A DNA stretch of 39,834 bases from Candidatus Pacearchaeota archaeon (GCA_009694725.1 SICV01000007.1:1-39834); one strand, 5' to 3'. Counted from the stretch's first letter, positions 18,567 to 29,006 are shown. The notes: a model not told the origin generated them from the sequence alone. Program-made: numbers and translations.

Positions 18567-19264
18567 TGTAGTGCTCCTTCTTTCAATGCTTTCTTTTGCA
18601 CTTCATAAATTTCTGCACAAGCATCATTTGCTAATTGTATGGCTGCAGGAATTAGGTCAGTTGAAATATTCCCATCCAATTGGACAAGAGTGAATTGGTC
18701 AGAATTTGCAATTTTTGCAAGTGGAAAATCGGTTGCCCCTTCCCCTTCGTGAAAGTCTTCTTCTTCTTTCGTTAAGTCGACAACAACCGTTGTGTCTTGT
18801 TTACCGATTGCAACTGAACATACCAGGTCTTTCATAGGTAATCCTGCATGTGCTAAGGCCATGGATGCGGCATTGATACCTGCTGTTCGGGTACCTGCAT
18901 CTGCTTGGAGAATATAAATTTGCACATCAATAACGGTATTTGGAAACTCTTTCAAATCAAGAACAGGAGAAAGAGCATATTCAGTCATTTTAGAAATTTC
19001 TTGAGAACGGCGAGAGGGCCCTGGTTTTTTTCGCTCATAGACTGAAAAGGAAAGCAAGTCGTAATTGACGCGAAGGACTGCTTGTTTTGGATCTTGCATG
19101 TGTTGCGGATGGAGTAATCGAGGGCCGTAGACTGCTGCGATGGCGATGGTATCTCCGAATGCAAATAATGCCGAACCATCAGCATTTGGCACAACGCCCA
19201 CTTTTGCAGTCATTGGGCGAAGATCAGTTATTTTTCTGCCGTCTGGGCGTTTAAAAGCAACCAT
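18563..19264 (-). CDS. rrp41: exosome complex exonuclease Rrp41 (start probably MVAFKRPDGRK)
   Basis: RPDGRKITDLRPMTAKVGVVPNADGSALFAFGDT...GTRTAGINAASMALAHAGLPMKDLVCS. Confidence 0.93.
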   Translation of the reverse strand: MVAFKRPDGRKITDLRPMTAKVGVVPNADGSALFAFGDTIAIAAVYGPRLLHPQHMQDPKQAVLRVNYDLLSFSVYERKKPGPSRRSQEISKMTEYALSPVLDLKEFPNTVIDVQIYILQADAGTRTAGINAASMALAHAGLPMKDLVCSVAIGKQDTTVVVDLTKEEEDFHEGEGATDFPLAKIANSDQFTLVQLDGNISTDLIPAAIQLANDACAEIYEVQKKALKEGALQ

Positions 19265-19968
19265 TATTTTGTCTCCTGGAACCACTGTTCCATTTTCTCA
19301 GTAAGTCCTTCCACGAATGGTTTCTCGGTAATCATTTCAACTGCTTTTCGTGCTTTCAACATGTCATCCATGTTTTCGCTATATACCCAAATCCAGCCAT
19401 TTTGGCCTACCGCAACATCACACTTTGTGTTTTCTTTAATGAGATTAATCATGCTTCCTTCTCGACCAATCACGCGAGGAGTACGATTTGAACTTACTTT
19501 AAATGCAAATCCCCCTTCAAGTTTTCCTAATCCTGGACCATCAAAACCTAGATCAATACCTCGTGCTGTAATGCCCATTATTTTTGCAACAATCATATCT
19601 CCAATGGCTAGAAATTGATCCATTTCATTTTTATTAATAAAATGGGGGGATTCATCAATAGGTAAAAACCCATTACTTGCCCAGTCAATGTCAATAACCC
19701 ATCCATTCAAGGTAATATTACTTACTCGACCAATCACTTGATTACCTCGACGAGGAACAAATGCCCCTGTTAAAGAAATCACGCGAATGACCATTCCGGC
19801 TTCTTCTGCAAGACCATAGCGTGCTGCAACAATGTCAACCCCTTGACGACGAGTACCATCACTTGGTAAATAATCTTCGCCTGAAACAATTGTTTCACCA
19901 GGCACTACTACATAGCGCTTCTTGTGTGGTTCTTCTGAACCTGCTACTGAGATTTTTTTGATAGCCAT
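19264..19968 (-). CDS. rrp4: exosome cap subunit Rrp4
   Basis: YVVVPGETIV...S1 and KH-like segments GRVSNITLNGWVIDI, VIGREGSMINLIKENTKCDVAVGQNGWIWV. Confidence 0.93.
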   Translation of the reverse strand: MAIKKISVAGSEEPHKKRYVVVPGETIVSGEDYLPSDGTRRQGVDIVAARYGLAEEAGMVIRVISLTGAFVPRRGNQVIGRVSNITLNGWVIDIDWASNGFLPIDESPHFINKNEMDQFLAIGDMIVAKIMGITARGIDLGFDGPGLGKLEGGFAFKVSSNRTPRVIGREGSMINLIKENTKCDVAVGQNGWIWVYSENMDDMLKARKAVEMITEKPFVEGLTEKMEQWFQETK

Positions 19969-20118
19969 AAAGTAAAAAACAAACTAACGATAATTCGTGT
20001 TCGTATGTATCAAATCGTTCTTTTGGGGATTTAAAAAGATTGCCCTTTGGTGTTGTCGTTACTTATTTAGACAACAGATGCTAAGCTTTATATACCCTCA
20101 ACCGAGAGCATTACTCCC

Positions 20119-20595
20119 ATGTCGGCACATTTGCAACACTATGAACCAGGTATATCTGCGGACGAAATAGCTGCGCTTGTGCATGATCATGAACGCACTG
20201 CAGATTCTCGAGTTCATGCTCTCTGGTCCACTCATCTTCGTAAAACCCCTGCCTGTGCACATGTAACTTGGAAATCTCTTCCAGGTACAACTATGTATGA
20301 TCATGTTACCTCTTCTTTACGTATGGGCGCACGATTATATCTTTCTTCTTTCAGACGTGCCCCTCTCTTTGAAGAAGCAACAATTCCTTTAGAATATGCT
20401 CGTATTTCTCTGGCTTCTCTCTTTGCATATGAACATTTAGTTCGAGCGCAACCTGAAGCCGCACTTTTAGAATTGCGTCGGGGTGAATTAGGGATAATTG
20501 GCCATACTGATGTGTTTCATCATTTAATGAGTAAACCGCGATCTACAATGCCCGAGTATGTTAGTTTGATTCATCAAAAATATCAAGGAAAGTAG
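20119..20595 (+). CDS. hypothetical protein, 158 aa
   Basis: Plus-strand ORF with TATA-like CTTTATATACCC (20088-20099) upstream; no family recognised. Confidence 0.6.
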   Translation: MSAHLQHYEPGISADEIAALVHDHERTADSRVHALWSTHLRKTPACAHVTWKSLPGTTMYDHVTSSLRMGARLYLSSFRRAPLFEEATIPLEYARISLASLFAYEHLVRAQPEAALLELRRGELGIIGHTDVFHHLMSKPRSTMPEYVSLIHQKYQGK

Positions 20596-20599
20596 CGTT

Positions 20600-21274
20600 T
20601 TATCCGTTTAGATCTTCAGATTGTACAGCGCCGTGCGTAATGCCGTTTAATTTATCGTAAAAGTCTAATTGCATACCTGCTGGAATGTTCAGAACTGCTT
20701 GCAGGCTCCCATTTGCAAGCCACTCTTCGCTTTCTTTGAAATCTTTGATAAGTCCATACACTTGTCCAGAATATTGTGCAGGAATCGTGAGTTTTATTTT
20801 CTTCGTATCGAGTTTAATTGGAATAATTGTCTTCAGTTTATCCAAGATGCCTGTTAATTGTTGTTCTGCTGGTTTGTTATCAATATGCGCCTTCGCTTCA
20901 TCTAACGCTCGTTTAATGCGATCCTCAGTATACGGGCGGCCATGTTGATCTACTGCATTTCGAATAATTAATTGAATAACCTGCTTTACTTTCGCTTCTC
21001 GTTCTGCATCTCTGAAATCTTGGTTCTTTTGTACTTCACCCTTTTGAATGATAATTGTTGCAATTTGATAGATATCGGTAGTACTGAAGGCGTTTGTTAA
21101 TTGATCTTGACTCGCAACTTGCCCTTTTTTCAAATCTGAGTAAATCTGAGGCATGTCCAGTGCTGCCATGATATTTCCCTTCCCTGTTTGTACCTTCAGG
21201 GCTTCGTCTAAATCAACTTGAATTTCATACATCGTCGATTTGACTCTGTAGCGTGCGAGTACTTTTGCTCCCAT
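20600..21274 (-). CDS. sbds: SBDS/SDO1 ribosome maturation protein
   Basis: ARYRVKSTMYEIQVDLDEALKVQTGK...FSTTDIYQIATIIIQKGEVQ matches SBDS. Confidence 0.93.
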   Translation of the reverse strand: MGAKVLARYRVKSTMYEIQVDLDEALKVQTGKGNIMAALDMPQIYSDLKKGQVASQDQLTNAFSTTDIYQIATIIIQKGEVQKNQDFRDAEREAKVKQVIQLIIRNAVDQHGRPYTEDRIKRALDEAKAHIDNKPAEQQLTGILDKLKTIIPIKLDTKKIKLTIPAQYSGQVYGLIKDFKESEEWLANGSLQAVLNIPAGMQLDFYDKLNGITHGAVQSEDLNG

Positions 21275-21373
21275 AGCTTAGGGTCTTTCTTTTGTTATTT
21301 AAAGATTTGTGCAGAGTCGATAATTCCATAAACCTTAAATACGGTCAGAGAAAGAGAGATTTAGGACTATTTT

Positions 21374-22099
21374 ATGGATTTACCAACAGAAATGCAACAT
21401 CAAGCAATGGGATATGATCGTGCGGCAACGATGTTCTCCCCCGATGGTCATCTCTTACAAGTAGAATATGCTGAAAAAACAGTTAAATTAGGGAGTAGTA
21501 GTATCGGTATTGTATGTACGGACGGAGTCGTTATTGTGGCAGATCGTCGGATTCGGGATAAACTTGTTGCTCCTGAAAGTATGAATAAAGTGTTTGAGAT
21601 TGATTCCCATTTGATGGCTTCTGCTTCTGGCCTTTTGTCAGATGCACGTGTGTTAGTTGAAGAAGGACAAGTTATCGCACAACAGAATAGAGTTACGTAT
21701 GGTGGGCCAATTGAACCTATCTTGATTATCAAACGTATTGCAGATCGTAAACAAATGTATACGCAATATGGGGGAGCTCGTCCCTACGGAGTTGCTTTCT
21801 TAATTGCGGGTGTGCATAACCAAAAACCTCAACTGTATACTTCCGATATGACTGGACATTACCTTGCGTATCGCGCAAATGCAATCGGAGAACATGATGA
21901 GAAAATAAAGGAAATTCTTCGAAGAGATTTGAATGAAGATTTAACAATGCAGGAAGCAATCTCTTTTGCACTTAAACTATTTAAAGAAGTTCTCGATAAA
22001 AACTTTGATATTCAACGATTTGACGTCGGAATGATTAGTTCACGTGATCCTCAACTTACTCGCATACACGGCGAGGCATTGAAAAAATATGTTAAATAA
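21374..22099 (+). CDS. psmA: proteasome subunit alpha
   Basis: GYDRAATMFSPDGHLLQVEYAEKTVKLGSSSIGIVCTDGVVIVADRR...ARPYGVAFLIAGV. Confidence 0.96.
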   Translation: MDLPTEMQHQAMGYDRAATMFSPDGHLLQVEYAEKTVKLGSSSIGIVCTDGVVIVADRRIRDKLVAPESMNKVFEIDSHLMASASGLLSDARVLVEEGQVIAQQNRVTYGGPIEPILIIKRIADRKQMYTQYGGARPYGVAFLIAGVHNQKPQLYTSDMTGHYLAYRANAIGEHDEKIKEILRRDLNEDLTMQEAISFALKLFKEVLDKNFDIQRFDVGMISSRDPQLTRIHGEALKKYVK

Positions 22100-22101
22100 T
22101 T

Positions 22102-23649
22102 TTAGTTTATTTTATTAATAGTGTAGAGTGGGATTTCTTGAACTCGTTTGGTTATGTTCATACTTCTAAATGAAGCCTTATTGCACATATTTTTCTTTTC
22201 ATAGTAGTTGGTCACATAATAGTCTGCTTGTTTTGAGGAGTTAACTAACCTTATTCTTGTTCGTTCTTCTATGGGCAGGCTTGAAAGGAAATGCGCTGCT
22301 TGAATATTTGCTGAGTAGATTTTCAGTACTGAACGATTGTCTCGTGTAAGAACGTGTTCGAAGATTTCTTTATAGGATAACCCCCAATAATCCGTATCGT
22401 ATTCCTGACAAGGGGTAGACATTTGAGGAGCAAGGGCATTGAAATAGAGATTTTCGTAGGGATGATAGGTTATATCTATAATGACAAGATGAATGACTGA
22501 TCCAATGAGGAGACACGTACCTATCTTTTTCAGTAGTTGGTTATTTTTTATCTTTTCATGAAGGAAAAGTATCCCCTTGAGTGCAAGCAAAATAAACGCA
22601 GGATAGATGAAAAAGAAATGTCTCCATCCAGAATACAAAGTTGGATTGTATAGAAACACGAGGAGAAGCGGAAGCGTAAGCCAGAGTAAGGGAAGGAGCA
22701 GATGTATTCTTTGAGCATCGCCCCCTGATCGTATCTTTCCGAGGGAGTAGACATACCCCAGGATACCTACCCCTAGAATACTCAACGGAAGGGTAATGCT
22801 CATCCAGACCGGAAGATAGTTCCACGGTGCCCCGGGGCCGGTGAGTAGCGTTCCTCCGAAAAGAGTAGAGACAAACATATCGAATTGTGCTACTTCACGA
22901 ATTGCGGGAACAAGCAGTAATGGATTTTGCCAGAGGAGTGGCCAGCAGAGAATGAGGGTACCGAGGAATGTTCCGAGATAGAGAAGGGATCGTTTGAGAA
23001 CAAGAAGTTGAGAGAGCCTCGTATGGTAGCGATACCAAAGCAGACCAATGGTAATAGGCACCCATATCCCTGCAACGATACGAATATCGCATGCAAGCCC
23101 TGTTACTATCCCGTGTACGCATGTTTTTTGCCAGGAAGGCTTTTCGAGAAGACAGAGTAACGTATACGCTGTTGCTATGTTCAAAACTAAAAAAGGAATA
23201 TCGACTGAATTATAGAAGGCATCTGCAAAAATACGAGGAGTGAGGGCAAGCCAGGCAACGCCCAGGATACTGAGGGACACTCGATGTGTGAGGAGAAAAC
23301 AAAGATGATAAAATAGGAATAATCCAAAGCAAAAGAAAAGCCAGACTGTATAATGACGAAGAAGATAGATATCATGGAGGTCGATGATCTGAAATACTTT
23401 TTCAATGAGAATGAGAGGAAGTTCAAACATCGGGCCATGAATGAGGCCATGATATTTACTGATAACACAATATTCATTGACACATCTATACGGTTCCCCT
23501 GTTAGTTTTGCAGTAATAAATTCATAGGTTGCAAGACCAAATTCTCGATTGTGCTGGTCGTCATAGGACATTCCGTAGTCGGAAACAAAAAAAAGCCCCA
23601 GAAGAGCAAAGAGCATAATGCCAACGGTTACTTTGGTATGTATGTTCAT
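22102..23649 (-). CDS. multi-TM glycosyltransferase (GT39/ArnT-like)
   Basis: N-terminal SYDDQHNREFG acidic loop, multiple TMs, C-terminal soluble part; overlaps GT2 gene. Confidence 0.7.
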   Translation of the reverse strand: MNIHTKVTVGIMLFALLGLFFVSDYGMSYDDQHNREFGLATYEFITAKLTGEPYRCVNEYCVISKYHGLIHGPMFELPLILIEKVFQIIDLHDIYLLRHYTVWLFFCFGLFLFYHLCFLLTHRVSLSILGVAWLALTPRIFADAFYNSVDIPFLVLNIATAYTLLCLLEKPSWQKTCVHGIVTGLACDIRIVAGIWVPITIGLLWYRYHTRLSQLLVLKRSLLYLGTFLGTLILCWPLLWQNPLLLVPAIREVAQFDMFVSTLFGGTLLTGPGAPWNYLPVWMSITLPLSILGVGILGYVYSLGKIRSGGDAQRIHLLLPLLWLTLPLLLVFLYNPTLYSGWRHFFFIYPAFILLALKGILFLHEKIKNNQLLKKIGTCLLIGSVIHLVIIDITYHPYENLYFNALAPQMSTPCQEYDTDYWGLSYKEIFEHVLTRDNRSVLKIYSANIQAAHFLSSLPIEERTRIRLVNSSKQADYYVTNYYEKKNMCNKASFRSMNITKRVQEIPLYTINKIN

Positions 23650-24350
23650 TTTTTATCCTCTTGCAGTATCAATTCGCTCCAGAGACATTTGAGGTGTGTG
23701 ATGCCCAATATCCAGGAGCCTGCCGTTTCTTTACGAATTCCTCCTGCACGGGGGAGTTCTCGCGTCGGAATTTCAACTATCTTGCCCTTATGTTTGAGTG
23801 CACGAATGGTACTTTGTAATTCGAACGTATGATTCTGCGCTGTCAACTTGAGTTTCTTGAGGAATACCACGCGCCCTGCGCGGAGCCCATTAATCGGATC
23901 ACGAACATCTCCGCCCCAGATGAATGTAATCGTTATACCGAATAGGATGGTTACTAATTTTCTAAGGAGGAGTGAGTCGTCGCTATTGTCGCTTCCTGCT
24001 CCCTTTCGGAGATGTCTTCCGGCAATGACGAGATCTGCACCCTTTCTGAGTTCTCTGATCATTGCAGTAAACATCTGGGGATCTTCATTCCCATCTCCTG
24101 AGAAAAAGAGAATGAATGGTTGGGTGGCGTGAGCGAGTCCTTCGAGCATGGCTGCTCCGCGTCCAGGATTTTTTTGTTGTATGACTTTAATTTTCTTTCT
24201 CTTGAAGAATTCATGAGTGCCATCGGTTGAGCCCCCGTCAATGGCATATACTTCAGTGAACGCGGTGAGCGGAATCGTATGCCAGATATTTTCTAATGCT
24301 TCTCGCTCATTGAGGGCGATAATGCAGAGTGTGACACCTGTTTTATTCAT
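23646..24350 (-). CDS. family 2 glycosyltransferase (dolichyl-phosphate sugar synthase-like)
   Basis: VTLCIIALNEREALENIWHTIP...VYAIDGGSTDGTHEFFK...GRGAAMLEG...FFSGDGNEDP. Confidence 0.9.
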   Translation of the reverse strand: MNKTGVTLCIIALNEREALENIWHTIPLTAFTEVYAIDGGSTDGTHEFFKRKKIKVIQQKNPGRGAAMLEGLAHATQPFILFFSGDGNEDPQMFTAMIRELRKGADLVIAGRHLRKGAGSDNSDDSLLLRKLVTILFGITITFIWGGDVRDPINGLRAGRVVFLKKLKLTAQNHTFELQSTIRALKHKGKIVEIPTRELPRAGGIRKETAGSWILGITHLKCLWSELILQEDKK

Positions 24351-24385
24351 AAGACAGGATTACATACAAAAAGAGAGCTATAAAG

Positions 24386-24841
24386 TTATTCAATCTTGAC
24401 AACAGTTATCGTAAAGGTCAAGGTCTTCCCTGCGAGTGGGTGGTTCATGTCAAGTGTAATGGAGTCTTTGTCTACGGCGGTGATAGCGACAGGGATAGTA
24501 TGGCCGTCAGGTGTTTTCATGCCTAACTGCATCCCTACTCCAAGTTCTTTCCCTTCTGGATGTGGAGGTAATTGAGACTTTGGAATCGTATGGGTAAGTT
24601 CTCCCTTTGTATCACCATATGCTTCTGCTGGAGGAATTGAGAAGGTCTTTGTTTCATCAACTTTCATACCAATCACTGCTTTTTCAAAGCCTGGAATAAC
24701 GTTGCCTGCTCCCACCACAAACTCAAGTGGGTGCGAATGATCGCCATGCGTACTCGAGTCAAAGACGGTGCCATCGTCTAATCGACCTTCGTAATGTAAC
24801 GATACTTTTGATTTGTCTTGTGCTGTTAACGGTGTTGCCAT
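24386..24841 (-). CDS. FKBP-type peptidyl-prolyl isomerase
   Basis: VSLHYEGRLDDGTVFDSS...PLEFVVGAGNVIPGFEKAVIGMKVDETKTFSIPPAEAYG. Confidence 0.95.
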   Translation of the reverse strand: MATPLTAQDKSKVSLHYEGRLDDGTVFDSSTHGDHSHPLEFVVGAGNVIPGFEKAVIGMKVDETKTFSIPPAEAYGDTKGELTHTIPKSQLPPHPEGKELGVGMQLGMKTPDGHTIPVAITAVDKDSITLDMNHPLAGKTLTFTITVVKIE

Positions 24842-24948
24842 ATGCGAAATGATGTGGAAAAACGGTATATAAAGATTTGCTCAAACAAATCTTTAGCCCA
24901 TTCAGCGCACGCTGAAGGTTTAAAACTACTGTTTAGAGTGATGAAGGG

Positions 24949-26289
24949 TTAATTAAACATATTTGCGAAAAAGGCGAGGATTTTTTGAATAAATCCTTGA
25001 TCTGCACACTTGTTATCTAAACAGAGATTTGAAGAGCATTCAAAGCTATTGTTACAACTCACTTCGGCTTCTTTTTGTGTAGTAAAGTTTCCTTCAGGAA
25101 CACAATAGGTTGTTGCAGTGCGATAACCAATTGGATAACAAATATCTGCTGAGAGACAACCTGAAAAACAGGATTGGGCGAAGGAAGGAATTGGTTTTTG
25201 TGTTTGTGTGTTGGTTATGGGGGTAGTAGGGGCTGTGCCCGTTGTTTCTTGAGCGTTTTCTCCTTGAGTGATGGTGAAATCAGATGCACAGAACATATTG
25301 ATACTCTCAGTTACCATCACTACATCGGGTGCAGGATCCACACACAGTAGTTCGCCACATCCAAAACAGCCGTAGCTCCCGTCAGTTAATCGTCCTAGAC
25401 TAATACCGTCAGTGAGAAACGGATAGCCATCATCAATAATGACTCTACCGCCTTTCGGTTGAATTTCTGTCCCTATGGACGTATTATCTTCGAAATAGAA
25501 TATGAGTTTACCCCCTTCAAATGGTGCACCTACTTGTGCATAGAGTGTAAAGGTCAGTGTCCCTGGCGTTGTTTGCCCTGTTGTCTGTATATCATTTCGG
25601 GGGTAAAAGATGACATTGTTATATCCCTTTGTCATTGATCGACTTTCGTGATAATTATAATCACTGTAGACTACCAGAGGATAAAGAAGCTTACCTAAAT
25701 CATGTATATCATCACTTGTGGACCAGGCTTCCCCCGGAACGTTATGTACTAATGTAGCCGCGATTATTTTTTGGTTTGGAATAGGAGAGAGAGTCACATT
25801 AAAACTAAAATCGGGTGAGTAGCCCTCACCGTGCTCTGCACTTGAACCAAACTGGTACCATTTACCTGCTTGGTCATCACCTGTGTTGAGATAACGCCCT
25901 TGAAAATCATACCCTATTGATGAAGTGTAGCCACCGAGGTATTCTTTTGAACAAAGTGAAAATTGATAGCCTAAGTCGCTCACTGTTTCCTGCGTAATAA
26001 CCCTTTCATTGCCTTCTTTTCCTGTAACATAACTCGTAAGGTAGTTCTTGTACGCCTGATTGGGGATGATATTCCAGAAATTAATGTACTCTTGTGTAAT
26101 TATTTGTTTATCTTTCCAGAGTGTGACAAGTCCAGTCATATCTGCTGGACTTACTCGTCCATCGCCATTGAAATCATATCGATTGTCATCGAGACAGGGT
26201 TCGTAAGGTGACGATTCGGCATACACTCCGCCCAGCATACTGAGCGTTATGACTAGGGCTGATAAGAGATAGGTGAGCTGTTTCTTCAT
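24949..26289 (-). CDS. secreted protein with N-terminal dockerin-like repeat and Cys-rich C-terminus
   Basis: Signal peptide; YDFNGDGRVSPADMTGLVTLWK dockerin-like calcium loop; C-terminal CFSGCLSADICYP...CSSNLCLDNKC. Confidence 0.7.
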   Translation of the reverse strand: MKKQLTYLLSALVITLSMLGGVYAESSPYEPCLDDNRYDFNGDGRVSPADMTGLVTLWKDKQIITQEYINFWNIIPNQAYKNYLTSYVTGKEGNERVITQETVSDLGYQFSLCSKEYLGGYTSSIGYDFQGRYLNTGDDQAGKWYQFGSSAEHGEGYSPDFSFNVTLSPIPNQKIIAATLVHNVPGEAWSTSDDIHDLGKLLYPLVVYSDYNYHESRSMTKGYNNVIFYPRNDIQTTGQTTPGTLTFTLYAQVGAPFEGGKLIFYFEDNTSIGTEIQPKGGRVIIDDGYPFLTDGISLGRLTDGSYGCFGCGELLCVDPAPDVVMVTESINMFCASDFTITQGENAQETTGTAPTTPITNTQTQKPIPSFAQSCFSGCLSADICYPIGYRTATTYCVPEGNFTTQKEAEVSCNNSFECSSNLCLDNKCADQGFIQKILAFFANMFN

Positions 26290-26387
26290 ACGTTTATTAT
26301 AAAAAAGAGCTATATAAATGGTTTCTTGACTCCCATCTTAGTTGGAATATGAAAGAAGCAAAGAGAAAGAAAAGAACCGGATGCTCC

Positions 26388-26411
26388 TACAAGCACCCGG
26401 CCATTTTGTAG
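26388..26411 (-). terminator. intrinsic terminator downstream of DUF106/EMC3 gene
   Basis: Minus strand hairpin CCGGGTGCT..AGCATCCGG followed by TTCTTTTCTTTCTCTTT. Confidence 0.55.
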
Positions 26412-26446
26412 TAATATCATGGAAAAGGAGCTTATAAGGGTTACGT

Positions 26447-26971
26447 TTAGTACACTTTCCCGATTTTACGAAAGATGCTGGAGAAGATAATCGCCAATAA
26501 GAGGTAGGCCCAGATCCAGCCCATGCCTAAGATTTTTGCAGGATTCGTGGTGAAATAATCGCCAAACCATCGGAAGAAGAGGATGAAGGGGAGGGACGTA
26601 TAGAGCACGGGACGCATGGTGAGGGGCATGGATTCCATGGCCAGTTCCATCGATTTCTTGGAGAGTTCCATTTGTTTTGCTGGATCCGCTTTGTGTTCTT
26701 TCACTTGTTGTTGAATGAGTTTTTGTTCTTCGCGTAAGGCCTTCAGTGCGTTCTGATCGGTACCATATTTTTGGACAATCGTGGTAATGAGTGTCAAGAG
26801 GGCAACGAACAAGATGAATCCGAACGTGAGGTGCCAGTCTAAGAGTGCTCCAGCCGTTGGATCAAGAAGGGCGTGGACAGTTGTTTTTATACTTGGAATC
26901 GCATCCCAGAGCCCTGCGGCTACGAGACCAACCACCATAATACCAAACATAAGAAGCAGCGGGTTTTTCAT
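26447..26971 (-). CDS. EMC3/TMCO1 family (DUF106) membrane insertase-like protein
   Basis: Three TMs with KALREEQKLIQQQVKEHKADPAKQMELSKKSMELAMESMPLTMRPVLYTSLPFILFFRWF; downstream of secY. Confidence 0.85.
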   Translation of the reverse strand: MKNPLLLMFGIMVVGLVAAGLWDAIPSIKTTVHALLDPTAGALLDWHLTFGFILFVALLTLITTIVQKYGTDQNALKALREEQKLIQQQVKEHKADPAKQMELSKKSMELAMESMPLTMRPVLYTSLPFILFFRWFGDYFTTNPAKILGMGWIWAYLLLAIIFSSIFRKIGKVY

Positions 26972-27112
26972 AGGAACAGGGGGAGAAATTGTTATTTAAA
27001 TGATTGGAATGAGTTAATACTTATCCGTATATTGTTGTCTGATATCTGATGTACGCTTGGAGTATCTTGTTCAGAAGATAAAGGGGGTGGAAAGTTACAA
27101 AATGATGGTTTC

Positions 27113-28510
27113 TTAATTACCCATCATCTTTTTCATCGCAGGATGCATATCTGTCGCGTGTTGTTGAGCAATGTTTTGGTAGAATTGGTAACTGATGGTA
27201 ATGGCGAGGAGGATGGATGTCCCTGAGGTGAGGGCACCCAGACTATCGGTGATTGCTGCAAGGAGACCGATGGCAATACCACCCATGACGGTGAGGGGCA
27301 TGATATATCGCTTGAGGATAGATTCCAAGATACGTTCATCTTTTCTGAACCCTGGAATTTGGAGACCCGAGGCAATTATTTTCTTTGCTTGACTTGCTTC
27401 ATCCATTCCAGCAGTTTTTACCCAGAAGACGGAGAAGATTGCAGAACAGAGTACGAAGAAGAGAATGTGCGTGCCCATCTGAATAAACATAGCGGTCGAT
27501 TGGGTATTATTGATGAGCGCTTCTACTACATTCGAATATCCGAGCCAATAGGCAAGACCAGACGTTGCTTGGCCATTACTGAAGCTCCCGAGCCAGGTAG
27601 CATATTCTAATTTTTTCTCTAATAATCCCCCAAAGAGTTGAATATTGGCTAAGAGCGCGGCAGTAAGAATTACGGGCATGTTTGATGCATAGAAGAAGGA
27701 AAGTGGCCATTTGACATTATATCCGCGCAGACGATCATAGCTTAACGGAATTTCAATTTTAAGTGATTGGACCCAGATAACGGCAAGGAAAATGAGTATG
27801 GTAACTGCAATAGTAGCGAACGCGATTAACGCTTCTCGAGGAGCCCCCGTGATGAGGGCTTGGACGAACACCAATAATTTTCCTGCACAGGGAGTATCAT
27901 TGAAACTCAGGAGACAGTTTTCACCTGTTGGGCCAATGAACTGGAAGAGTCCGGTGAATAAGACACGTGCCACTCCTGCAAGGATGAACAGCGAAACTCC
28001 TGAACCAAAGCCCCATTTACTGGAGACTTCATCCATGAACATAATTGCCAGTCCCCCAATCATTAATTGGAAGATGACGATACCGGCGAGGGCAGGTGTT
28101 GCGGGTTGAAATCCACCCATGAGTACATAGACTAACGCTTCAAAGACGATGAAGACTAAGACGCCTAACTTTTGGAGCCCTTGAAAATACTTTCTGCCCT
28201 CTGGTGTGTTTGTGTTGATATTAAGAATACCTGCACCAACGAGTAATTGTAAGATAATGGATGCCATCACAATCGGACCGATACCTAAACTGATGATACT
28301 TCCAAAGTCTGTGCCTAAAATAACTTGAAGATATTCAAATTGTGCAAGCGAATTACCTTTCAAACCGTATAATGGAACGTTCACTAAGATGAAAAAGGCG
28401 GCAAGAATGATAATGGTCCACTTCAGTTTGGTGTTAAAGTCTACTTTTTTCTCGGTCGGTTTGGTAACTTCCGGTAGGTTATAGAGTAACGGTTTGATGT
28501 TAAATGCCAT
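27113..28510 (-). CDS. secY: preprotein translocase subunit SecY
   Basis: VPLYGLKGNSLAQFEYLQVILGTDFGSIISLGIGPIVMASIILQLLVG...; multi-TM; end of r-protein cluster. Confidence 0.96.
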   Translation of the reverse strand: MAFNIKPLLYNLPEVTKPTEKKVDFNTKLKWTIIILAAFFILVNVPLYGLKGNSLAQFEYLQVILGTDFGSIISLGIGPIVMASIILQLLVGAGILNINTNTPEGRKYFQGLQKLGVLVFIVFEALVYVLMGGFQPATPALAGIVIFQLMIGGLAIMFMDEVSSKWGFGSGVSLFILAGVARVLFTGLFQFIGPTGENCLLSFNDTPCAGKLLVFVQALITGAPREALIAFATIAVTILIFLAVIWVQSLKIEIPLSYDRLRGYNVKWPLSFFYASNMPVILTAALLANIQLFGGLLEKKLEYATWLGSFSNGQATSGLAYWLGYSNVVEALINNTQSTAMFIQMGTHILFFVLCSAIFSVFWVKTAGMDEASQAKKIIASGLQIPGFRKDERILESILKRYIMPLTVMGGIAIGLLAAITDSLGALTSGTSILLAITISYQFYQNIAQQHATDMHPAMKKMMGN

Positions 28511-28550
28511 TAGAAAAGAATGTGTAGAGGGCTATTTAAAGATTAGTGAC

Positions 28551-29006
28551 TTATTTCTTTACGACAGCGACGGTTTTTCCTTTCAAACTTTTCTTCTCTT
28601 TGAGAATTAACGTACTTCCTGCTTTCTCCACCTTTGCCTGTACGGATGTAGATGCTTTGTCTGCATAGATCGTCGTTTTAATGGTAAGCTCTCCGTCACC
28701 TAGGATTTTGTAGCCGTTAAGCTTGACTTCTTTTTGTCCTGCGTAGAGGCGAGAGAGATCGTTCAAATTGATAACCTCTAACTTGGGAGCAGTAGCGCCA
28801 CGTCTCAAGGTTTTATCTTTCCCGAAATAATTATTTCCGCCCAGTAAATTGATGAAGAATGTTTTCTTCTGGTCTCCGCGTTTTCCTGTTCCGGCTAATC
28901 CTTTTCCGCCCCGGTTTCCTGATCCTCGTGTTCGCTCTTTTGCTCCTCGCCCATGTGTTTGCGATCCTCGCATTCTTCCTGATTTCTTACGACGTTTGAA
29001 TCCCAT
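28551..29006 (-). CDS. rpl15: ribosomal protein uL15
   Basis: Gly/Arg-rich N-terminus KKSGRMRGSQTHGRGAKERTRGSGNRGGKGLAGTGKRGDQ; position in cluster. Confidence 0.93.
   Translation of the reverse strand: MGFKRRKKSGRMRGSQTHGRGAKERTRGSGNRGGKGLAGTGKRGDQKKTFFINLLGGNNYFGKDKTLRRGATAPKLEVINLNDLSRLYAGQKEVKLNGYKILGDGELTIKTTIYADKASTSVQAKVEKAGSTLILKEKKSLKGKTVAVVKK

Noticed and set aside
26349-26411. 20-aa plus-strand ORF MKEAKRKKRTGCSYKHPAIL behind a TATA-like motif
   Set aside because: Its 3' part coincides with a minus-strand terminator hairpin and the TATA box fits the divergent dockerin gene better; too little support.
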